Source of the DNA: an uncultured Phascolarctobacterium sp. | GTDB taxonomy: Bacteria > Bacillota > Negativicutes > Acidaminococcales > Acidaminococcaceae | Direction: 5' to 3' | Length of the DNA: 18,265 nucleotides | Assembly: GCA_905207485.1 (NCBI GenBank) | Contig: CAJLLL010000039.1 | Coordinates: forward strand, 1-18,265 | Shown: piece by piece, positions 13,555-18,265 of the stretch | Numbering within the stretch: position 1 is the first letter of the stretch | Layout: each line of letters starts with the position of its first letter | Program-made: the position numbers and the translations under genes | The notes under the pieces: model-generated | What the model was told of the DNA's origin: nothing | Seen by the model: only the letters and a program-made list of their open reading frames with translations | The model's database searches: none

Positions 13555-15270
13555 TTGATACTTTTTATTGTAGTTGCAAGCGCACTTATTTTACTGGCTG
13601 CATATTTTACTTATGGCAAGTTTCTTGCCAACACTGTTTTTAAACTTGATGACAAAAATCCCGTGCCTTCTGTTGAAATGGAGGACGGCGTAGACTATGT
13701 GCCTGCCAAAAAAGGCATGCTGCTTGGCCAGCACTTTTCGGCAATAGCTGCGGCAGGCCCTATTAACGGCCCTATTTTGGCGGCTGTAATTTACGGCTGG
13801 GCGCCGGCGCTTTTGTGGGTAATTTTAGGCTGTATTTTTATCGGCGGCATTCACGATATGGGCAGCCTTGTTGCTTCCGTACGCCATAAAGCCAAATCCA
13901 TTACCGAAGTTGTACGTCTTAACGTATCGCAGCGCGCGTGGATTTTGTTTATGATATTTGTTTGGATTACGCTTGTATATGTTATCGTAGCGTTTACCGA
14001 TATTACGGCATCTTCCTTTGTAGGCAATGTAACGCTTGAAAACGGTGAAGTTGTAGCCGGTGCAGGCATTGCAAGTTCTTCTGCCATGTATTTGGCGCTG
14101 CCGATTATTATGGGTCTGTTGATGCGCTTTGGCGGCTTGAAAGAAAACCTTGCTGTTTGCATTTTCCTTCCCCTTGTTGGCGTTGCTATCTGGGCAGGCC
14201 AGTCTCTTCCGCTCAGCCTGCCGGTGAGTGACCCCGCTACCGCACAAAAAGTTTGGGGCGTGCTTATTTTGGTTTACTGCCTTGTTGCAGCTATGATGCC
14301 TATGTGGCTGCTTTTACAGCCCCGCGGCGCTCTGGGCGGTTACTTCCTGTACATTGCCCTTGTTGTTGCGGCTATCGGCATTATGTTCGGCGGTTATGAA
14401 ATTAACTATCCTGCTTTTACCAATCTCAATCCTGACGGCAGCCTTGGCGAACATTTCTGGACGCCGATGTTCCCGATACTGTTTATTACCATCGCCTGCG
14501 GCGCCTGCTCCGGTTTCCATGCGCTCGTATCTTCCGGCACCAGCAGCAAGCAGCTTGCCAAAGAAACTGACGCTACTGCTATCGGTTACGGCGCAATGCT
14601 TCTTGAAGGCATGGTTGCAGTTGTATCCATCGTTTGCGTTATGATTCTTGCCAAAGATTCCGAACTTATTACCAAAGCTCCTAACTTTATTTATGCTATG
14701 GGCATCGGCAGCTTTATGGAACTTATCGGAATTCCGGCTGCTTTCGGCATCAGCTTCGGTTTGATGGCATTTACAACTTTCGTTTATGATACCCTTGATG
14801 TATGCACTCGTCTTGGCCGTTACGTTATTGAAGAACTTACCGGCTGGCGTGATATGAAAGGTAAAGTGCTGGGTACGGTTCTTACTTCCGCAGTGCCTAT
14901 CTTCTTTATCTTCCAAACCATGACTGATGCTAAAGGCAATGTTATCCCTGCATGGAAAACTTTCTGGAATACTTTTGGCGCATCCAACCAGCTTTTGGCA
15001 GCTTTGGCTCTTATCGGCATCAGCATTTGGCTGTATAATACCCGCCGCAATTCTAAAGTTTGGATGGCAGCCTGCATTCCGGCTGTGCTGATGTTCTTAA
15101 TGTCCAACTGGGCGCTGTTGTTAAGCATTTATGATGGCTGGGTACTTGGCCTTGGCCACCCCGCTGTGCCTGTTGTTTCTGTAATTCTGGTAATTCTTTC
15201 CGTACTGGTTGCTGTAGAAACCATTTACTCTGTAAACAAAAGCAAAGCCAGCATACAAAAACAGGATTAA
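13555..15270 (+). CDS. cstA: CstA-family carbon starvation transporter
   Basis: A 571-residue inner-membrane protein with about 15 hydrophobic segments across its length. Signature stretches of the CstA family are seen: QHFSAIAAAGPINGPILAA (around residue 60), GCIFIGGIHDMGSLVASVRHKAKSI (about 90-120), ACGACSGFHALVSSGTSSKQL (about 315-335) and FVYDTLDVCTRLGRYV. Members are peptide or pyruvate importers (E. coli CstA and BtsT); which substrate applies here cannot be read off. The shorter ~570-residue type is common in Firmicutes. The start is a TTG: GGGAGGAG (13541-13548) lies six bases before it, and a hydrophobic helix begins at residue 2 as in relatives; no better ATG fits. It probably continues the operon with the CBS-domain protein (39-base gap). 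No terminator follows; the leuA promoter begins five bases after its stop. Confidence 0.93.
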   Translation: MILFIVVASALILLAAYFTYGKFLANTVFKLDDKNPVPSVEMEDGVDYVPAKKGMLLGQHFSAIAAAGPINGPILAAVIYGWAPALLWVILGCIFIGGIHDMGSLVASVRHKAKSITEVVRLNVSQRAWILFMIFVWITLVYVIVAFTDITASSFVGNVTLENGEVVAGAGIASSSAMYLALPIIMGLLMRFGGLKENLAVCIFLPLVGVAIWAGQSLPLSLPVSDPATAQKVWGVLILVYCLVAAMMPMWLLLQPRGALGGYFLYIALVVAAIGIMFGGYEINYPAFTNLNPDGSLGEHFWTPMFPILFITIACGACSGFHALVSSGTSSKQLAKETDATAIGYGAMLLEGMVAVVSIVCVMILAKDSELITKAPNFIYAMGIGSFMELIGIPAAFGISFGLMAFTTFVYDTLDVCTRLGRYVIEELTGWRDMKGKVLGTVLTSAVPIFFIFQTMTDAKGNVIPAWKTFWNTFGASNQLLAALALIGISIWLYNTRRNSKVWMAACIPAVLMFLMSNWALLLSIYDGWVLGLGHPAVPVVSVILVILSVLVAVETIYSVNKSKASIQKQD

Positions 15271-15274
15271 CGTC

Positions 15275-15303
15275 TTGACAGCAAAACGTTGATTAATTAT
15301 AAT
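15275..15303 (+). promoter_or_regulatory. Consensus promoter of the leuA T-box leader
   Basis: TTGACA (15275-15280), a 17-base spacer and TATAAT (15298-15303): both hexamers match the sigma-A consensus perfectly. Transcription should start near 15310, giving a leader of about 310 bases. Confidence 0.9.
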
Positions 15304-15309
15304 AAATTG

Positions 15310-15584
15310 TAACAACTTAAAAATTTTCACCTTAAAGACTGTGAAGGGAACAAGATAAACCGTAACGCCTAAGAGAACTGCCGGTTGGTGCGAGGCAGCG
15401 GCTAAAGTTTATGTATAGCTCATCCCGGAGTTGCCTGCCTGATATGTAGGGCAGGACGTGTGGCAGCGTTATTGAGCCGGGCCTTGTTAGAGGCTGCTGA
15501 GGGCCGCTTTGGCGGCTGAATTAGGGTGGTACCGCGTGGAATTATTCCCCGCCCCTATGTTTCTTGTAGGGAGCGGGGATTTTT
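15310..15584 (+). promoter_or_regulatory. T-box riboswitch (leucine) controlling leuA
   Basis: The T-box sequence AGGGTGGTACCGCG is at 15523-15536. Stem I: GGGA (15346-15349) pairs with TCCC (15423-15426) and ATAAAC (15355-15360) with GTTTAT (15407-15412), leaving a specifier loop that ends in CTC-A (15419-15422), a leucine codon followed by the usual purine. The distal part CTGCC-GGTTGGTGCGA-GGCAG (15378-15398) is the conserved tRNA-elbow loop. A stem II/III region follows (CCTGCC 15434-15439 with GGCAGG 15450-15455; GCCGC 15503-15507 with GCGGC 15512-15516). Uncharged tRNA-Leu (anticodon GAG) is expected to favour antitermination and leuA expression. Confidence 0.93.
15547..15584 (+). terminator. 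T-box regulatory terminator
   Basis: CCCCGCCCCTA (15547-15557) pairs with TAGGGAGCGGGG (15567-15578), one bulged A, loop of nine, then T5 (15580-15584). Its left arm CCCT can instead pair with AGGG of the T-box sequence to form the antiterminator. Confidence 0.92.
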
Positions 15585-15621
15585 ATTTCTCCGCTCAGAT
15601 AAAAGAACGGAGGTTATTAAA

Positions 15622-17322
15622 ATGCAAAAAGCCAACAAAAAGTACATTCCCTTTGAACCTGTAAAAATGACTAGCCGCGAATGGCCGGATAAAGTTATCA
15701 CCAAAGCTCCGGTGTGGTGCAGTGTTGATTTGCGCGACGGCAACCAGGCACTGGTTACGCCTATGCAGCTTGATGAAAAACTGTTAATGTTTAAAACTTT
15801 GGTTAATATCGGTTTTAAGGAAATCGAAGTTGGTTTCCCTTCCGCATCTGAAACGGAATATGAAATTTTGCGTACGTTGATTGAAGGCAACTACATTCCC
15901 GATGACGTTACTGTGCAGGTTTTGGTGCAGGCACGCGCCGAACTGATTAAAAAGACGTTTGAAGCGGTTAAGGGGGCTAAAAACGTAATTATTCATTTTT
16001 ATAACTCAACCAGCACTTTGCAGCGCAAAGTAGTGTTTAAAAAAGATATGGATGGCATTATTGATATTGCCGTTGAAGGCGCACGCCTTATCCGCAAGCT
16101 GACGGAAGAAGAAGTTGCCAAAAGCGGCATGAACATCCGCTATGAATATTCTCCGGAAAGTTTTACCGGCACGGAAATTGATTTTTCCATCCGCATTTGC
16201 GAAGAAGTTATGAAAGAACTGGGCGCAACCAAAGAAAACCCGGTAATTTTAAATCTGCCTTCCACGGTGGAAATGTCTACACCCAACACTTATGCCGACC
16301 AGATTGAATATTTCTGCAAACACCTGCACAACCGCGAAGCGGCAATTATCAGCATCCATCCGCATAATGACCGCGGCACGGCGGTTGCATCGGCAGAACT
16401 TGCCATGATGGCAGGCGCGGAGCGCATTGAAGGAACGCTGTTCGGAAACGGTGAACGTACCGGCAACCTTGACCTTGTAACCGTTGCTTTAAATATGTTT
16501 ACCCAGGGCGTTGACCCGCAGCTTGATTTTACCAATATTTTGGAAATTAAAAAAGTATATGAAAAATGCACCAAAATGCGTGTGCATGAACGCCAGCCTT
16601 ATGCAGGCGAACTTGCTTTTACGGCCTTTTCCGGTTCACACCAGGATGCAATCCGCAAAGGTTACGAATATATGGAAAACAGCGGTACTCCGTATTGGGA
16701 AGTGCCTTACTTGCCCATCAATCCGGCAGATATCAGCCGCGAATACGAACCTGTTATCCGTATCAACAGCCAGTCCGGCAAGGGCGGCGCAGCTTTTGTG
16801 CTGGAACATGCCTGCGGGTACCGTCTGCCGAAAGAAATGCATCCGGAATTTGGCGCTATTGTTAAAGCTGCCAGCGATGCTTACGGCGATGAATTAAAAG
16901 AAGAACAGATTGTAGAACTGTTTAATAAAGAATACCTTGACTTTAAAGGCAAATACACTTTGCTGCAGCACAGATTTACGGAACTGCGTGAACTTGATGG
17001 CACTACCGAAACACGTTTTGAAGGTTATATTAATGATAGCGGTGCTATTAAGATGATTGTCGGCAGCGGCAATGGTCCGATCGACAGTTTCTTCCAGGCT
17101 ATCAGCAGCATCGGCGTAGTTGGCTACGAATTTGTAAACTATCATGAACACGCTATTAGCCGCGGCAGTGACGCGCTTGGCATTTGCTATATTGAACTTA
17201 AAGTTCCCGGCAATGGCCACATTTTTGGCGTAGGCATCAACAGCAATATTAATCTGGCTGCAATACAGGGCATTTTATGTGCCATTAACCGTGCGGAAGC
17301 ACATCACGGACAGGAACAGTAA
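15622..17322 (+). CDS. leuA: 2-isopropylmalate synthase
   Basis: A 566-residue cytoplasmic enzyme joining 2-oxoisovalerate and acetyl-CoA to 2-isopropylmalate, the first committed step of leucine synthesis. The catalytic TIM barrel has SVDLRDGNQAL (34-44, metal-binding Asp39 and the Arg38 pair), EVGFPSASETEYE (69-81), the metal site HPHNDRG (246-252) and GNGERTGN (275-282). The C-terminal ~130 residues form the LeuA allosteric domain for leucine feedback (VGSGNGPIDSFFQAI and GSDALGICYIELK). The length and the N-terminal KYIPFEPVKMTSREWP mark the longer LeuA type also seen in actinobacteria and yeast, not the ~510-residue E. coli type. The frame is open further upstream, but those codons lie inside the T-box and terminator; ATG 15622 has CGGAGG at 15608-15613. 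It stands alone: leuB, leuC and leuD are not in the window. Confidence 0.96.
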   Translation: MQKANKKYIPFEPVKMTSREWPDKVITKAPVWCSVDLRDGNQALVTPMQLDEKLLMFKTLVNIGFKEIEVGFPSASETEYEILRTLIEGNYIPDDVTVQVLVQARAELIKKTFEAVKGAKNVIIHFYNSTSTLQRKVVFKKDMDGIIDIAVEGARLIRKLTEEEVAKSGMNIRYEYSPESFTGTEIDFSIRICEEVMKELGATKENPVILNLPSTVEMSTPNTYADQIEYFCKHLHNREAAIISIHPHNDRGTAVASAELAMMAGAERIEGTLFGNGERTGNLDLVTVALNMFTQGVDPQLDFTNILEIKKVYEKCTKMRVHERQPYAGELAFTAFSGSHQDAIRKGYEYMENSGTPYWEVPYLPINPADISREYEPVIRINSQSGKGGAAFVLEHACGYRLPKEMHPEFGAIVKAASDAYGDELKEEQIVELFNKEYLDFKGKYTLLQHRFTELRELDGTTETRFEGYINDSGAIKMIVGSGNGPIDSFFQAISSIGVVGYEFVNYHEHAISRGSDALGICYIELKVPGNGHIFGVGINSNINLAAIQGILCAINRAEAHHGQEQ

Positions 17323-17357
17323 AAATAAATTATAGTAAAAAATAAGGGAAAGAGAGC

Positions 17358-17391
17358 AAAACCGGCTGTTACTTTTGTAACAGCCGGTTTT
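17358..17391. terminator. Bidirectional terminator between leuA and the hydrolase gene
   Basis: AAAACCGGCTGTTAC (17358-17372) pairs perfectly with GTAACAGCCGGTTTT (17377-17391) around TTTT. A 15-bp stem with A4 on the left and T4 on the right, between two convergent genes, so it can serve both. Confidence 0.93.
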
Positions 17392-17401
17392 GTTATACTG
17401 G

Positions 17402-18265
17402 TTATTTTAAATATTTATCAAAGAAACTTTCAATTTTATCAAACGGAATGGCGTTTTTGCCGCCGCCGTCATAAAGGTCGGTGTGGGAAGCGCCGGGGAT
17501 GATTAAGAGTTCTTTGTTATCAGAATAGGGGTTGCCGTTCATCATGTTTTTATAGGCATCTTTGCTGAAATAAACGGAATGAGCTTTTTCGCCGTGAATC
17601 ATCAATACGGCGCTGCGGATTTCGTTGCTGTAGGCAAGAATGGGCTGGTTTATAAAGCTCATGGTGCCGGTTACGTTCCAACCGCCGTTGGAGTTTAAGG
17701 AACGGGGATGATAACCGCGTTCTGTTTTATAATAGTCGTAGTAATCTTTTACAAAAAACGGTGCGTCAGCCGGAAGCGGGTCTACCACGCCGCCGCCAAG
17801 TTTGTAATCTCCGTTTTTATAATCAGCAGTGCGCTGTGCATTAAGGGCAGTTTTTTTAGCATAACGCGCATCGGCAGAGTCTTCGGCATCAAAGTAGCCG
17901 TTAGCGTTAACGCGGGACATATCGTACATGGTTGAGGTTACGGTTGCTTTAATTCTGGTATCCAGCGCTGCGGTGTTCAGTGCCATGCCGCCCCAGCCGC
18001 AAATGCCGATGATGCCGATTTTGTCAGGGTCAACCAGTTCATTGGTGCTGAGAAAATCAACGGCAGCCTGAAAATCTTCGGTATTGATATCAGGAGAAGC
18101 CATATATCTTGGCTGGCCGCCGCTTTCACCAGTAAAGGAAGGGTCAAAAGCCAAGGTCAAAAATCCACGCTCTGCCATCGTCTGTGCATATAGACCAGAA
18201 GATTGTTCTTTTACAGCGCCGAAAGGCCCACAGACAGCGATAGCCGCCAATTTTCCCTGTGCGTT
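17402..18265 (-). CDS. Alpha/beta hydrolase, dienelactone-hydrolase-like (5' end cut off)
   Basis: At least 288 residues of an alpha/beta hydrolase, read on the minus strand; the frame stays open to the window edge, so the N-terminus is missing. The TTG codon at 18250-18248 is an internal leucine (GKLAAIAVCGPFG), not a start. Core features: AVCGPFGAVKEQSSGLYAQ after the first strand, AFDPSFTGESGG, the nucleophile elbow GIIGICGWGGMAL, then a cap-like insertion rich in Tyr, Asn and Asp, VLMIHGEKAHS, and the catalytic His in PGASHTDLYD. The elbow has Cys where most hydrolases have Ser, as in dienelactone hydrolase. Similar proteins (the E. coli YcjY type) are uncharacterised, and the substrate is unknown. 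No signal peptide can be judged. It converges on leuA, sharing the terminator at 17358-17391. Confidence 0.88.
   Translation of the reverse strand, partial: NAQGKLAAIAVCGPFGAVKEQSSGLYAQTMAERGFLTLAFDPSFTGESGGQPRYMASPDINTEDFQAAVDFLSTNELVDPDKIGIIGICGWGGMALNTAALDTRIKATVTSTMYDMSRVNANGYFDAEDSADARYAKKTALNAQRTADYKNGDYKLGGGVVDPLPADAPFFVKDYYDYYKTERGYHPRSLNSNGGWNVTGTMSFINQPILAYSNEIRSAVLMIHGEKAHSVYFSKDAYKNMMNGNPYSDNKELLIIPGASHTDLYDGGGKNAIPFDKIESFFDKYLK

Noticed and set aside
14314..14916. A 200-codon open frame on the minus strand opposite cstA
   Set aside because: Opposite an unmistakable membrane transporter gene; composition is low-complexity and no start signal is seen.
15526..15621. N-terminal extension of LeuA by 32 codons
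   Set aside because: These codons lie within the T-box sequence and its terminator, and ATG 15622 has a good ribosome binding site and the normal family N-terminus.
18248..18250. TTG as the start codon of the minus-strand hydrolase
   Set aside because: The frame continues upstream with N-A-Q-G-K, which fits the family's first strand, so the start lies beyond the window.

Overview
The window looks like ordinary chromosome of an anaerobic, low-to-mid GC Firmicute. Supporting signs are a T-box leader, the order ecfA1-ecfA2-ecfT-truA-rplM-rpsI, strong AGGAGG-type ribosome binding sites and consensus sigma-A promoters. The protein sequences, including a short glycyl-radical-like protein and a secreted protein I cannot place, suggest a member of the Negativicutes, possibly Acidaminococcaceae (Phascolarctobacterium-like). 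That placement is a guess from recall; I could not test it.

Layout. Bases 1-55 are the 3' end of a 5S rRNA, so the window starts at the tail of an rRNA operon. A strong terminator follows, then about 400 bases without a convincing gene but with several hairpins and a second copy of an 11-base motif from the 5S 3' end. An AT-rich orphan gene for a membrane or lipoprotein comes next (465-995), then a low-molecular-weight protein tyrosine phosphatase (1240-1707) and an amidohydrolase of the amidohydrolase-2 type (1865-2740). From 2824 to 7051 lies the classical block for the ECF transporter energizing module (ecfA1, ecfA2, ecfT), the tRNA pseudouridine synthase truA and ribosomal proteins L13 and S9, closed by a 13-bp terminator hairpin. 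Then come udp and deoB, which together turn uridine into uracil plus ribose-5-phosphate, followed by a secreted protein of unknown function. A 90-residue protein resembling the C-terminal glycyl-radical end of anaerobic ribonucleotide reductase (NrdD) follows at 9960-10232. Next are an RlmI-type rRNA methyltransferase, a group of YbjN-like protein, CorC/HlyC-type transporter and CstA-type transporter (11727-15270), and a leucine T-box riboswitch ahead of leuA (15622-17322). On the minus strand, running off the right edge, is an alpha/beta hydrolase.

The most interesting place is 9840-10232. The small NrdD-like protein carries R-I-T-G-Y-L, equivalent to the R-T-C-G-Y-L around the radical glycine of E. 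coli NrdD, but has no catalytic barrel. Just upstream of its promoter are two 16-base elements that resemble NrdR boxes, starting 32 bases apart. Sequence similarity and regulatory signal therefore point the same way: a separately encoded glycyl-radical-type domain, perhaps a spare part for NrdD in the way GrcA/YfiD is for pyruvate formate-lyase. That function is inference.

Most genes have readable expression signals: sigma-A-like promoters before 1240, 1865, 2824, 6200, 7221 (weak -35), 9960, 11727 (moderate) and the leuA leader, and intrinsic terminators after most units. I see no insertion sequences, phage genes, CRISPR arrays or tRNA genes.
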